Positions 23,181-31,328 of a DNA stretch of 32,771 nt are shown here, in pieces. The position numbers and the translations under genes are program-made. Position 1 is the first letter of the stretch. Every line of letters starts with the position of its first letter. The notes below the pieces were generated by a model. It saw nothing but the letters and a program-made list of their open reading frames with translations, was not told the DNA's origin and did no database searches. This DNA comes from CAYJAB01 sp964368305 (GTDB taxonomy: Bacteria; Bacillota_I; Bacilli_A; Erysipelotrichales; Erysipelotrichaceae), in the NCBI GenBank assembly GCA_964368305.1, contig CAYJAB010000013.1, positions 1-32,771 on the forward strand. Reading direction: 5' to 3'.

Positions 23181-23684
23181 CTAATTTGATTCTATGATGT
23201 CAATGATTTCAGCCACATATACATCATGATAATCTTTTTCAGGATAATTTTTAGTATCCGCCTCTTTATCAATGAAACAAGCACTATCCAGTCTTTGCAC
23301 ATATAGTTTTTTACAAATAAAATGAAGTTTACCTTGTTCTATATATGGAACATCCTGTTTATAATTTACCTGCATGTTTTGCTTTGCAATCTTATCTTCA
23401 TCTTTACCAGATACAGTACCAAAATACCCTAATGCTGCTCTGTATTTTTGATCAAAAAATGATACAGAGAAACAATCATTCGCATCAATAAACTCTTTTG
23501 TATAGCGTTGTGGTCTTACAAAAATATAAACAACGTTTTTATTCCATAAATGCCCCATACCACCCCAAGAGGCAGTCATCGTATTAACCTTATCTTTATT
23601 TCCTGCTGTAATCAACATCCATTCTTTACCAATCAACGAAAACGGATTCATCAATAAATCTTCAATTTTTTTTGTTTGTTCCAT
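23181..23684 (-). CDS. Flavin reductase-like FMN-binding protein
   Basis: A 167-residue protein of the flavin reductase-like domain family, a split-barrel FMN binder. Typical blocks are NPFSLIGKEWMLITAG, NTMTASWGGMGHLW, VVYIFVRPQRYT and CFSVSFFD. I place the start at 23684, where AAAGGAG lies 5 nt upstream. A longer frame reaching 23723 would overlap copZ and swallow this SD. It is the last gene after mutY, copA and copZ, starting 10 bp past copZ. The electron acceptor is unknown: reduction of flavin, Fe-S or copper centres are all conceivable, and the copper context is only suggestive. Confidence 0.85.
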   Translation of the reverse strand: MEQTKKIEDLLMNPFSLIGKEWMLITAGNKDKVNTMTASWGGMGHLWNKNVVYIFVRPQRYTKEFIDANDCFSVSFFDQKYRAALGYFGTVSGKDEDKIAKQNMQVNYKQDVPYIEQGKLHFICKKLYVQRLDSACFIDKEADTKNYPEKDYHDVYVAEIIDIIESN

Positions 23685-23694
23685 AAATTCTCCT

Positions 23695-23901
23695 TTACAC
23701 AATTTCAGTAACTTTAAATCCAATGTCTTCTACTTCAAAAATAAGTGTAGTGTTTTCAATCTCATTTGCACATTCAACAACCGCTTGTTTGTTTTCTAAC
23801 TCTACAACTGCGCTAACACCTTCTATGTTATTTAGTGCTTTTTCAACGCGTGCTTTGCAATGTCCACATGACATTCCTTCAATTTTTAAAATTTTTTTCA
23901 T
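23695..23901 (-). CDS. copZ: Copper chaperone CopZ (HMA domain)
   Basis: A 68-residue ferredoxin-like HMA domain with the metal site GMSCGHC (Cys12 and Cys15). It binds Cu(I) and hands it to CopA or to CsoR. It lies 12 bp after copA, the standard pairing, in reversed order compared with B. subtilis copZA. The SD is AAAGGAGA. Confidence 0.95.
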   Translation of the reverse strand: MKKILKIEGMSCGHCKARVEKALNNIEGVSAVVELENKQAVVECANEIENTTLIFEVEDIGFKVTEIV

Positions 23902-23913
23902 TTATTTTCTCCT

Positions 23914-26142
23914 TTAAAATTTTATATTTTTTAGTCTTAATGCATTTAAGACAACTGTAACCGAACTGATTGACATCGCAAACGCTGCAAGCATTGGATT
24001 CAACTTAATCGCAAATGGTAAATACAATACACCTGCTGCAACTGGAATTAAAATTGTATTATACGCAAATGCCCAAAACAAATTCTCTTGAATATTACGC
24101 ATTGTTCTATGACTTAATTTTAACACTTTTACTGTATCCATCAAATCATTTTTCATTAAAATTATATCTGCAGAATCAATTGCAATATCACTACCAGATC
24201 CTATCGCAATTGAAACATCCGCTTGTGTAAGTGCGATTGTATCATTAATACCATCTCCAACCATCATGACTTTCTTTCCTTGTTGTTGATATTGTTTAAC
24301 AACTTTTTCTTTTTCATCTGGTCTAACTTCTGATACAACTTTATCAATATTTAATGATTTCGCGATTGCATTTGCCGTTAAAGATAAATCACCTGTCAAC
24401 ATTACAACTTCTTTTCCTTGTTTCTTTAAAAGTTCAATTGCCTGTTTACTTGTTGGTTTTACTTGATCACTTACTGTTATCAAACCAATACACACTTCAT
24501 CTTCTACAAATAAAATAGGTGTTTTTCCCATAGTAGCAAGCGCATCTACATCATAATCAATTTTAATATTTCTTTCATTTAAAACTCTTAGACTTCCGAC
24601 AAAGTAAGCATGACCATTTATATTTCCTGTAATTCCACTTCCCGCAATTTCCTTAAAGTCTATAACTTCAAAATAATCATCTTTATCTCCATATTCCACA
24701 ACCGCTTTTGATAAAGGATGGTGTGAGTGTTTTTCAAGTGATGTCGCAATTTTAATAAATTGTTCTTCTTCATATTTAAAGGATACAACATCCGATACCT
24801 TTGGGATTCCTTGTGTAATTGTACCTGTTTTATCCAAAATAATCGTATCAACTTTATTTGCATGCTCAAGCGCCTCATAAGATTTAACCAATATTCCATT
24901 TTGTGCAGAGACACCAGTAGAAACCATAATCGCAACAGGTGTTGCAAGACCCAGTGCACATGGACAAGAGATTACCACAACAGAAATCGCAAGTGAAAGT
25001 GCAAATTCAAAATCATATCCCAATGCAATCCACACAACTGCAGTCGCAAGTGCAATACTTATTACCGCAAATACAAATACACGGCTAATACGGTCTACCA
25101 ATTTTGAAATCGGTGCCTTCGATGCGGATGCAGCTTCCACAAGTTTAATAATTTGTGAAAGTGTCGTATCTTGTCTTACTTTAGTTGCTTTAAATAAAAT
25201 AGACCCACTCAAATTTAGTGTTGAAGAAATTAAAGTATCTCCTTCTTTTTTATCTACTGGCATACTTTCACCTGTTAGTGAACTTTCATCTACTGTCGTA
25301 TGCCCTCTTACAATAATGCCATCTACCACAATGCGATGTCCAGCTTTTGCGACTACAATATCTCCTACTTCTACATCTTCTATTTTCACCAATGTTTCAA
25401 TATCATTTTTTAATACTAACGCTTGGTCAGGCGTTAATTGAATTAACTTTTCAATTGCAGTTGTTGTTTTCTTTTTACTAATTGCTTCTAAATATTTTCC
25501 AAATGAAATTAAAGTTAATATCGTTGCAGCAGATTCAAAATATAAATCCATTGTAAACATAGACACAATCTCATAATCTTTTATTGAGACTCCATTTGCA
25601 ATTTGAAATAAAGCATATATACCATATAACATGGCAGCACTACTTCCTAAAGCCACCAATGAGTCCATATTAGGATTCCCTTTTACCAATGCTTTAAAGC
25701 CATTTGTAAAATAGTGGCGATTTAAATAAATAATTGGAAGCGTTAATACAAGTTGAATAGAGGTAAACCATACCCCATTTTCTGGCATGTAAAGTGCATG
25801 TATCATAGGAAGACCTAACATATGCCCCATAGAAACATACATTAAAGGAATTAAGAATATAAATGACAATACTACTTTTAATTTCATCTTATTCAATGTC
25901 TCATCTTTTTTCTCAAATGCACTTCTTTTTTCATCAAATACTGATGCAAAATAACCTGCATCATTTACAGTATCTATTATCTTTTCATCCTTTAATTTAG
26001 ATTCATCATATTGAACAATCATCTGCTTATTCAACAAATTTACTTGTACATCTATTGTACCATCTAGTTTTCTAACAACCTTATCTACATATGCACTACA
26101 TGCGGAACACGTCATTCCATCTACATTAAATTTCTTTTCCAT
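23914..26142 (-). CDS. copA: Copper-exporting P1B-type ATPase
   Basis: A 742-residue membrane ATPase pumping Cu(I) out of the cell. One N-terminal HMA domain carries GMTCSAC (Cys12, Cys15), against two in B. subtilis CopA. The membrane metal site is CPC at 393-395 in ISCPCALGLATP. The actuator motif is SSLTGES, the phosphorylation motif DKTGT at 437-441, and the nucleotide-binding HHPLSKAV and GDGINDTIAL follow. C-terminal helices carry the YNTILIP and MSISSVTVVLNALRL signatures of Cu(I) pumps. Its SD (AGGAGG) and the first 22 bp lie inside the 3' end of mutY, so the two are translationally linked. Confidence 0.97.
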   Translation of the reverse strand: MEKKFNVDGMTCSACSAYVDKVVRKLDGTIDVQVNLLNKQMIVQYDESKLKDEKIIDTVNDAGYFASVFDEKRSAFEKKDETLNKMKLKVVLSFIFLIPLMYVSMGHMLGLPMIHALYMPENGVWFTSIQLVLTLPIIYLNRHYFTNGFKALVKGNPNMDSLVALGSSAAMLYGIYALFQIANGVSIKDYEIVSMFTMDLYFESAATILTLISFGKYLEAISKKKTTTAIEKLIQLTPDQALVLKNDIETLVKIEDVEVGDIVVAKAGHRIVVDGIIVRGHTTVDESSLTGESMPVDKKEGDTLISSTLNLSGSILFKATKVRQDTTLSQIIKLVEAASASKAPISKLVDRISRVFVFAVISIALATAVVWIALGYDFEFALSLAISVVVISCPCALGLATPVAIMVSTGVSAQNGILVKSYEALEHANKVDTIILDKTGTITQGIPKVSDVVSFKYEEEQFIKIATSLEKHSHHPLSKAVVEYGDKDDYFEVIDFKEIAGSGITGNINGHAYFVGSLRVLNERNIKIDYDVDALATMGKTPILFVEDEVCIGLITVSDQVKPTSKQAIELLKKQGKEVVMLTGDLSLTANAIAKSLNIDKVVSEVRPDEKEKVVKQYQQQGKKVMMVGDGINDTIALTQADVSIAIGSGSDIAIDSADIILMKNDLMDTVKVLKLSHRTMRNIQENLFWAFAYNTILIPVAAGVLYLPFAIKLNPMLAAFAMSISSVTVVLNALRLKNIKF

Positions 26143-27182
26143 TTACTTCCTCCTAATAGTTTTTTAAATGCCACAGGCATTGGAATATCACTTTCCATTT
26201 CCTGTTTTGTATACCAACGTATGCTTTCATGTTTATTTAAACACTCTACTTCATAAACTTTCATATGCCATTCTTTATGTGTAAAGATATGCTTCTTATC
26301 TTGTTTTTCTTTAATTGAAGCTACATCAATCTCCCACAACTGCATCAAAGCACTCACTTCTTTTAAATTCAATGCTTGATCAACATTCATAAATTCATAC
26401 ATTCCTTTTAAAACATTATTTTCTTTTCTAATATTCAATCCAAATTCACCATGATGCTTTAATATAAAAACTGTTTTCACCTCTATTTTTCTTTTCGCTT
26501 TCACAGAAACAATAGGATACTTTTCTACTGTATTATTTTGATACGCATTACACTGCATACAAAGTGGACAGTTTTGACAATCAGGACGTTTATTAAATAC
26601 ACAAACAGTCGCTCCCAATTCCATCAGTGCTTGCGTTAATGTACTTGCATCGTTTGTTGTATAAAACTCTCTTGTGATTTCTCGAATCTCATCGATTGAT
26701 TTTTTCTGTTTGATATCATATGGATATTCAACTAATCGAGAGACAACCCGCAGGACATTCCCATCAATTGCAGGTGTTTTTTTACTAAAACAAATTGAAC
26801 TAATTGCACCTGCTGTATATTCTCCAATTCCCTTTAATGCAAGAATCTGATCATATTGCTTGGGAAATACCCCATCATGTTCATCCATAACTTGGATTGC
26901 TGCTTTTTGCATATTTTTAACTCGATTATAATAACCCAATCCTTCCCATAACTTTAATAGTTTTTCCTCAGGTACATATGCTAACGACTCAATGGTTGGA
27001 AGTTGATTTATAAATCGATTAAAATATGGAATTACTGTATCTACTCGTGTTTGTTGAAGCATGATTTCACTTACCCAAACACGGTACGGGGTCATATTTT
27101 CCCTCCATGGTAAATCTCTTTTATTTACAAAATACCACTCTACTAAATTTTTTCTAATTTGATTTGAATTGATTTCTTTCAT
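26121..27182 (-). CDS. mutY: A/G-specific adenine DNA glycosylase MutY
   Basis: A 353-residue base-excision enzyme removing adenine mispaired with 8-oxoguanine. Catalytic Glu39 lies in SEIMLQQTRV. The helix-hairpin-helix motif is LKGIGEYTAGAI (115-127), and Asp140 in IDGNVLRV is the second catalytic residue. The [4Fe-4S] cysteines are 194, 202, 205 and 211. The first gap has seven residues rather than the usual six. A C-terminal Nudix-like 8-oxoG recognition domain follows from about residue 230. Its end overlaps copA by 22 bp, placing DNA oxidation repair in one operon with copper export. No convincing promoter was found, though the unit presumably starts in the divergent region before ccdA. 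Confidence 0.95.
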   Translation of the reverse strand: MKEINSNQIRKNLVEWYFVNKRDLPWRENMTPYRVWVSEIMLQQTRVDTVIPYFNRFINQLPTIESLAYVPEEKLLKLWEGLGYYNRVKNMQKAAIQVMDEHDGVFPKQYDQILALKGIGEYTAGAISSICFSKKTPAIDGNVLRVVSRLVEYPYDIKQKKSIDEIREITREFYTTNDASTLTQALMELGATVCVFNKRPDCQNCPLCMQCNAYQNNTVEKYPIVSVKAKRKIEVKTVFILKHHGEFGLNIRKENNVLKGMYEFMNVDQALNLKEVSALMQLWEIDVASIKEKQDKKHIFTHKEWHMKVYEVECLNKHESIRWYTKQEMESDIPMPVAFKKLLGGSKWKRNLM

Positions 27183-27234
27183 TTTTTCTCCTTTGGTATT
27201 TTGTACATATCTATCTTACTGATCAAAAATATTG

Positions 27235-27240
27235 TATAAT
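27235..27240 (+). promoter_or_regulatory. -10 element of the ccdA-tlpA fusion gene
   Basis: TATAAT 28 bp upstream of the ATG on the plus strand, with a GAGGT SD in between. No -35 better than three or four matches at 16-18 bp. It lies in the 86-bp region shared with divergent mutY. Confidence 0.55.
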
Positions 27241-27268
27241 CTAACTATTAGAAATTGAGGTAACCATC

Positions 27269-28465
27269 ATGGGCTTTTCATTAGATATTACAGTACCTGC
27301 TATTACTGTCTTTATACAAGGTCTGCTTAGCTTTCTTTCCCCTTGCATTCTGCCACTTGTACCTATTTATATAGGCTATCTTGCGGGTGTAAAAAAAGAG
27401 GATGCACAAGGTAATATCATTTATTCATATAAAACAGTATTAATAAATACACTATTTTTTGTGATTGGTATTAGCTTTGCTTTTTTCTTATTAGGACTTG
27501 GATTCACAAGTCTTGGTCAATTCTTTACACAGCATCAAGTACTTTTTACAAAAATAGGTGGTATCTTAATCATCTTACTTGGTGTGAATCAACTTGGAAT
27601 ATTTGGTAAATCAGGGTTTACTAAAGACTTACGCATTCCTTTTAACTTAAGTAAAATTGCCGTTAATCCATTTGTATCCCTTATCATGGGGTTTACTTTT
27701 AGCTTTGCATGGACACCTTGTGTTGGTCCTATCTTAGCAAGTGTCTTGGTGATGGCTTCTTCTGCAAAAACCGCTACACTTGGATTTATTCTCATTGGTG
27801 TTTATACACTTGGATTTACACTCCCTTTTATGTTAGTTGGCGTTTTTAACACTACAATATTACAATTATTTAAAAAACATCAGAATATTATTAAATACAC
27901 TGTTAAAATTGGTGCAATTTTAATGATCGCGATTGGAATCATGATGTATAGTGGTTGGATGAATGGATTTAGTAATTATCTAAATACAACACCTAAACAA
28001 CAAGAAGAAACCGATGCGATTGAAGCCATTGATTTTACTTTACAAGACCAATATGGAAATATTCATACTTTATCCGATTATAAAGGGAAAACCGTATTTT
28101 TAAACTTTTGGGCTACTTGGTGTCCTCCATGTAAAGAGGAAATGCCTGATATTGAAAAACTGTATCTAAACTATGGCCAAAACCAAGAAGATATCATTAT
28201 ATTAAGCGTTGCATTTCCAGATAATGACCCTTTAACAGATGAAGGTACTTCACAAGAAGTCATTGACTTTATGCATGATAATAATTATACCTATCCAGCA
28301 CTTTTAAATGAAGATCAAACTTTGGCTTACCAATACAATATTCGCTCTTTCCCAACAACCTATATGATTGATAAAAACGGCAATATTTACGGCTATCTTC
28401 CAGGTATGATGACTTACGATATTATGGTTGAAATTATTAATCAAACACTTGAAAGTGTTGAATAA
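27269..28465 (+). CDS. CcdA-TlpA fusion: membrane thiol transporter with thioredoxin-like domain
   Basis: A 398-residue two-domain protein. Residues about 1-235 form a six-helix CcdA/DsbD-beta domain with paired redox cysteines C26 (LSPCILPLVP) and C151 (TPCVGP). Residues about 250-398 form an extracytoplasmic TlpA/ResA-like thioredoxin with WCPPC (C285, C288) and cis-Pro in FPTTYM. It can carry electrons from cytoplasmic thioredoxin to the cell surface within one polypeptide, reducing disulfides, methionine-sulfoxide reductases or metal sites. No cytochrome c genes are seen here. It diverges from mutY-copA and converges on csoR with only 2 bp between stops, placing it inside a copper region. 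Confidence 0.93.
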   Translation: MGFSLDITVPAITVFIQGLLSFLSPCILPLVPIYIGYLAGVKKEDAQGNIIYSYKTVLINTLFFVIGISFAFFLLGLGFTSLGQFFTQHQVLFTKIGGILIILLGVNQLGIFGKSGFTKDLRIPFNLSKIAVNPFVSLIMGFTFSFAWTPCVGPILASVLVMASSAKTATLGFILIGVYTLGFTLPFMLVGVFNTTILQLFKKHQNIIKYTVKIGAILMIAIGIMMYSGWMNGFSNYLNTTPKQQEETDAIEAIDFTLQDQYGNIHTLSDYKGKTVFLNFWATWCPPCKEEMPDIEKLYLNYGQNQEDIIILSVAFPDNDPLTDEGTSQEVIDFMHDNNYTYPALLNEDQTLAYQYNIRSFPTTYMIDKNGNIYGYLPGMMTYDIMVEIINQTLESVE

Positions 28466-28467
28466 TT

Positions 28468-28728
28468 TTATTTCATAATCTTAGACATTAACACGACAAT
28501 CTCATCTATTTTTTCTTCACGTTCTTGTGGTGTTTCTGCGTTATTAACGCATCCTTTTAAATGATCAGATATCATACGTCTTTTTGCACCATTCAACATT
28601 CCTTCCACTGCCATAATTTGATTGATGACATCGATACAATATCTCTCATTTTCTAACATTTTTAATATTCCATCAATCTGACCACGCGCAGTTTTAAGCA
28701 TCTTAACAACTTGTTTATGATCTTTCAT
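28468..28728 (-). CDS. csoR: CsoR-type copper-sensing repressor
   Basis: An 86-residue all-helical DUF156 repressor. Numbering from the chosen start MKDHKQVV, the Cu(I) ligands Cys31, His56 and Cys60 are all present (YCIDVI and DHLKGC), the C-H-C set of copper CsoR rather than the ligand sets of CstR or formaldehyde sensors. I prefer the ATG at 28728 because GGAGG lies a few bases upstream. A start five codons earlier has no SD and lies in the operator. The gene is behind a TTGACA-17-TAGGAT promoter with a GC-rich palindromic operator over the transcript start, indicating autoregulation. copA/copZ 2.3 kb away are the obvious further targets. Confidence 0.92.
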   Translation of the reverse strand: MKDHKQVVKMLKTARGQIDGILKMLENERYCIDVINQIMAVEGMLNGAKRRMISDHLKGCVNNAETPQEREEKIDEIVVLMSKIMK

Positions 28729-28740
28729 AAGACCTCCATA

Positions 28741-28761
28741 CAATACCCCCTAGGGGTGTTG
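28741..28761. promoter_or_regulatory. CsoR operator
   Basis: A 21-bp near-perfect palindrome centred at 28751, with arms CAAxACCCC and GGGGTxTTG around a CTA core. It is of the type seen at CsoR-controlled copper promoters (TACCCC...GGGGTA). It occupies about +1 to +20 of the csoR transcript, where binding would block transcription. Confidence 0.85.
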
Positions 28762-28766
28762 TGTTT

Positions 28767-28795
28767 ATCCTATCATTCTAAAATAAAAGTGTCAA
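28767..28795 (-). promoter_or_regulatory. Promoter of csoR
   Basis: TTGACA (28790-28795), 17-bp spacer, TAGGAT (28767-28772) on the minus strand. The -35 directly abuts the TAG stop of the upstream DUF7000-like gene, with no terminator between. Confidence 0.8.
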
Positions 28796-29263
28796 CTAAG
28801 ACACTTTTTTAAGTTCAAATTCTACTTGTTTAATATACGCATTTACTTGTGTAAGAATATGAGATGTCATCTCATTTGAGAAATCAATACTATCGTTTAT
28901 ATCTTTCCTTATAATTGCATATTGATGTTGATCATTTTTATACAATTGACTATCCTTAAATAGCCTATCATATTTTCTATGTACACTTTGATTTTGACCT
29001 AAAAGCCAAAGCTCAAACTTTAAATGCGCATGATTTAATACAATTGCCATCCTAAGTTTATGTTCATTTAAAATATCAGTTCTCAATGAAAAATATGTAA
29101 AATCTAAATATCCCAAAGATATACTTGATACATGATACTCACTTTCAAACTGCACCCTTAATTCAGCCATATATTTAATTAGCACAGAATATACTTCTTG
29201 AATCTCAACTACATATTTTTTATACTCCATTAGCTTTGTTTGTAACTTATGATTTTGATTCAT
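28796..29263 (-). CDS. Hypothetical protein, DUF7000-like
   Basis: A 155-residue soluble protein. The middle part has LGYLDFTYFSLRTDILNEHKL followed by MAIVLNHAHLKFELWLLGQN, then a KYDRLF segment. This order (GYxDxTYF, KLRxAIVxNH, FExWLxGxN) recalls a family I know as DUF7000 from Firmicutes and Bacteroidetes, with no known function. The N-terminal third is helical and charged. The start at 29263 has GAGGTG 6 nt upstream. An alternative GTG three codons earlier would cover the SD. An extended -10 promoter (29286-29294) lies directly behind the lactate permease terminator. Family call moderate; function unknown. Confidence 0.6.
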   Translation of the reverse strand: MNQNHKLQTKLMEYKKYVVEIQEVYSVLIKYMAELRVQFESEYHVSSISLGYLDFTYFSLRTDILNEHKLRMAIVLNHAHLKFELWLLGQNQSVHRKYDRLFKDSQLYKNDQHQYAIIRKDINDSIDFSNEMTSHILTQVNAYIKQVEFELKKVS

Positions 29264-29285
29264 GCTATACACCTCTTCTTTTATA

Positions 29286-29294
29286 ATTATAACA
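29286..29294 (-). promoter_or_regulatory. Extended -10 promoter of the DUF7000-like gene
   Basis: TGTTATAAT on the minus strand, 22 bp before the chosen ATG. It lies 4 bp downstream of the T tract of the preceding terminator, whose hairpin occupies the -35 region. Confidence 0.6.
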
Positions 29295-29297
29295 TAT

Positions 29298-29329
29298 AAA
29301 AAAGGATACTCTCATTTGAGAATATCCTT
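29298..29329 (-). terminator. Terminator of the lactate permease gene
   Basis: Stem AAGGATA / TATCCTT (29302-29308 and 29323-29329) with an inner TCTCA/TGAGA stem above one mismatch, followed on the minus strand by T6. Confidence 0.9.
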
Positions 29330-29335
29330 AAATAA

Positions 29336-30946
29336 TTATAATACTAATAATAAGAATAAGATTAAGCCGATGATTACTGCAGCAAGAAGTGCAAGAGGAA
29401 GTACTTTTTTCAAGATAACCCCTTCTTTACCTAATACACCAGCAGTTGTTGCACCAAGAATAATATTACCTGGACAGATTGTATTACCAATTGCACCACC
29501 TGCAGTTTGAGCTGCTAAGATTGGAGCTGGATCGAATGATAATAACTCTGCAGTTGTAAGTTGGAATTCAGCAAATAAGATGTTACTAGCCATATTACTA
29601 CTTGTCATGAATGCACCAAGCATACCAACAACTGGAGATAATACAACGAACCCTTGTCCTAAGAACTCAACAATACCACGTGCTAATACAACAGTTTGTC
29701 CTGTTCCACCCATAACTCTTGACATTACGATGAATGATACAACAGCAATAGATGAAGGAATTGTACTTTTTAATGAACGATTTACTACAACAGAGAAGTC
29801 TTTTCCTTTAACCCATCCTTTGCTTTTGAAATATAAGAATCCAAGCACAGATGATAAGAATAAGAATACTGATGCATGTGTTAAGAATGCAATTGGCGAG
29901 AACATTGAAGTTGCCGCATTTACATAACCATATCCTGTAACAGTCTCAGGGAATGCAAATCCAAATTTAAATTGTCCTAAGAATTCTTTGATTGGAGCAA
30001 TTAATAATACAAATAATGTAATAAATGTTAATAAATAGTAAGGAACGAATGCTTGATTCATTGTCATATCTTTTGGATAATCATCTTTTTCTTCATTTGT
30101 TCTTGTTCTATCCATTAATTTACTATCTTCAATACGCCATGGTTCGCTATACATTTTAGTTTTACCTAATAATAATACAACACCAAGTGCGATACAAGTT
30201 GGTACGAAACATGCTAATGTTTGGTTAATTTGACCTAAGAATAGCTGTCCTCCACCTTGAATTAATGAAATAATGATAATAGCAGGAAGACCTTTTTTAA
30301 GTGCTTTAACCCCACCATAGAATAAACATAAACTTACACCAATAATCGCATTCCAAATCCAAATAAATGTTCCTGCGAAAAATGCTGTTTCAAGTAATAA
30401 TTCCGGATTACTAGCTAAGTTTGTTTGAAGTACTAATGCATCCCAAGCAACTGCTAATGTTCCAAATGTATTCGCCCAAGAGTGACCTACTAAAGGAATA
30501 ACAACTGCCCATAGTGGAGAAACTCCTAAACCAACTAATAATGGAGCCCCAACCGCAACTGGAACACCAAATCCTGTAATCCCTTGTAAGAAACTTACAA
30601 ACACCCAACCAATTAGAAGAACTTGTAATAATTCATTTGGTGAGAATTTTTGCATTCCTACTCTAAATACTTTAAATGCACCACTGAATTTTGTAACCTC
30701 GTAAATTAATACTGCAGGCCAAACAATAATTAATACAGCAAATGCACTCCATAATCCTTTTAAAACTTCATAACCAATTAATGTAACATCTGCTTTATAG
30801 ATAGCCAACGCTACAACTACAGCGATAATAAATCCAACAGGTGCCGCTTTTTTAGCTCCCCATTGAAGTTTTAGCATTAAAAACATTAATACAATTATCG
30901 GTAAAACCGCTGTTCCCCAAGTAACAAGACTTAATGGTATATTCAT
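29336..30946 (-). CDS. lctP: L-lactate permease family transporter
   Basis: A 536-residue polytopic transporter of the LctP/LldP family, cation symporters for L-lactate, D-lactate or glycolate. Landmarks are the N-terminal SLVTWGTAVLPI, KFSGAFKVFR, FLQGITGFGVPVAVGAP, PLVGHSWANTFGT and C-terminal MLGAFMTSSNMASNILF and NTICPGNIILGA. Length is normal. No lactate dehydrogenase gene lies next to it. Promoter TTGACA-17-TATTAT at 31141-31169 gives a leader of about 190 nt. The leader carries a cre-like site, so catabolite repression by CcpA is likely. SD AAAGGGGA. Confidence 0.93.
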   Translation of the reverse strand: MNIPLSLVTWGTAVLPIIVLMFLMLKLQWGAKKAAPVGFIIAVVVALAIYKADVTLIGYEVLKGLWSAFAVLIIVWPAVLIYEVTKFSGAFKVFRVGMQKFSPNELLQVLLIGWVFVSFLQGITGFGVPVAVGAPLLVGLGVSPLWAVVIPLVGHSWANTFGTLAVAWDALVLQTNLASNPELLLETAFFAGTFIWIWNAIIGVSLCLFYGGVKALKKGLPAIIIISLIQGGGQLFLGQINQTLACFVPTCIALGVVLLLGKTKMYSEPWRIEDSKLMDRTRTNEEKDDYPKDMTMNQAFVPYYLLTFITLFVLLIAPIKEFLGQFKFGFAFPETVTGYGYVNAATSMFSPIAFLTHASVFLFLSSVLGFLYFKSKGWVKGKDFSVVVNRSLKSTIPSSIAVVSFIVMSRVMGGTGQTVVLARGIVEFLGQGFVVLSPVVGMLGAFMTSSNMASNILFAEFQLTTAELLSFDPAPILAAQTAGGAIGNTICPGNIILGATTAGVLGKEGVILKKVLPLALLAAVIIGLILFLLLVL

Positions 30947-31047
30947 AATAAAAATCCCCTTTCGATTTAATTATCCCTACATACATAGACACTCACCCTA
31001 TATTTTTATAAATGAACTGATAATAACCCCTAAATCCGTCCATTTTA

Positions 31048-31061
31048 TTAAAGCGTTTACA
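31048..31061. promoter_or_regulatory. cre-like site (CcpA) in the lactate permease leader
   Basis: On the minus strand TGTAAACGCTTTAA, matching the cre consensus TGWNANCGNTNWCA at all but one defined position. It lies about 75-85 bp downstream of the probable transcript start, a position where CcpA acts as a roadblock. Confidence 0.6.
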
Positions 31062-31140
31062 TTGATCTTGTACATAAGATGACTTTTAGTAATTATTTTA
31101 TCTATTTTACTGCAAGTCATGTAATTCAATACCTAAAAAA

Positions 31141-31169
31141 ATAATATGTTATTTATTTAGCAATGTCAA
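31141..31169 (-). promoter_or_regulatory. Promoter of the lactate permease gene
   Basis: TTGACA (31164-31169), 17-bp spacer, TATTAT (31141-31146) on the minus strand. The -35 overlaps the first copy of a 14-bp repeat. The stretch 30947-31392 holds no convincing gene, only this promoter, the cre-like site, two repeats and a terminator. Confidence 0.8.
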
Positions 31170-31283
31170 TAGATATTTGTTACAAATTTCACTTAAGATC
31201 ATTTATGCAACCCGTCTAAATGCATCATTTTTATACCTATCTAAAACAGTAAATAATTTACATAAATTTTCAATAGATATTTG
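31166..31283. repeat. Pair of exact 14-bp direct repeats 104 bp apart, upstream of the lactate permease
   Basis: TCAATAGATATTTG occurs at 31166-31179 and again at 31270-31283. The first copy overlaps the -35 hexamer. The 104-bp spacing equals about ten helical turns, so a protein bound to both would face the same side. Candidate operator pair for an unknown regulator. Confidence 0.6.
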
Positions 31284-31328
31284 CTATTATGCAATATACT
31301 TTTAATCATAAAATACGTCTTCATTTAT

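Noticed and set aside
23684..23723. Longer flavin reductase start overlapping copZ
   Set aside because: The extension would translate through the AAAGGAG site and has no SD of its own; the ATG at 23684 fits much better.
30998..31120. A 40-codon minus-strand ORF in the lactate permease leader
   Set aside because: It has no SD at usable distance (AGG about 11 nt away), no recognisable composition and overlaps the cre-like site. In such AT-rich DNA an ORF of this size is expected by chance.
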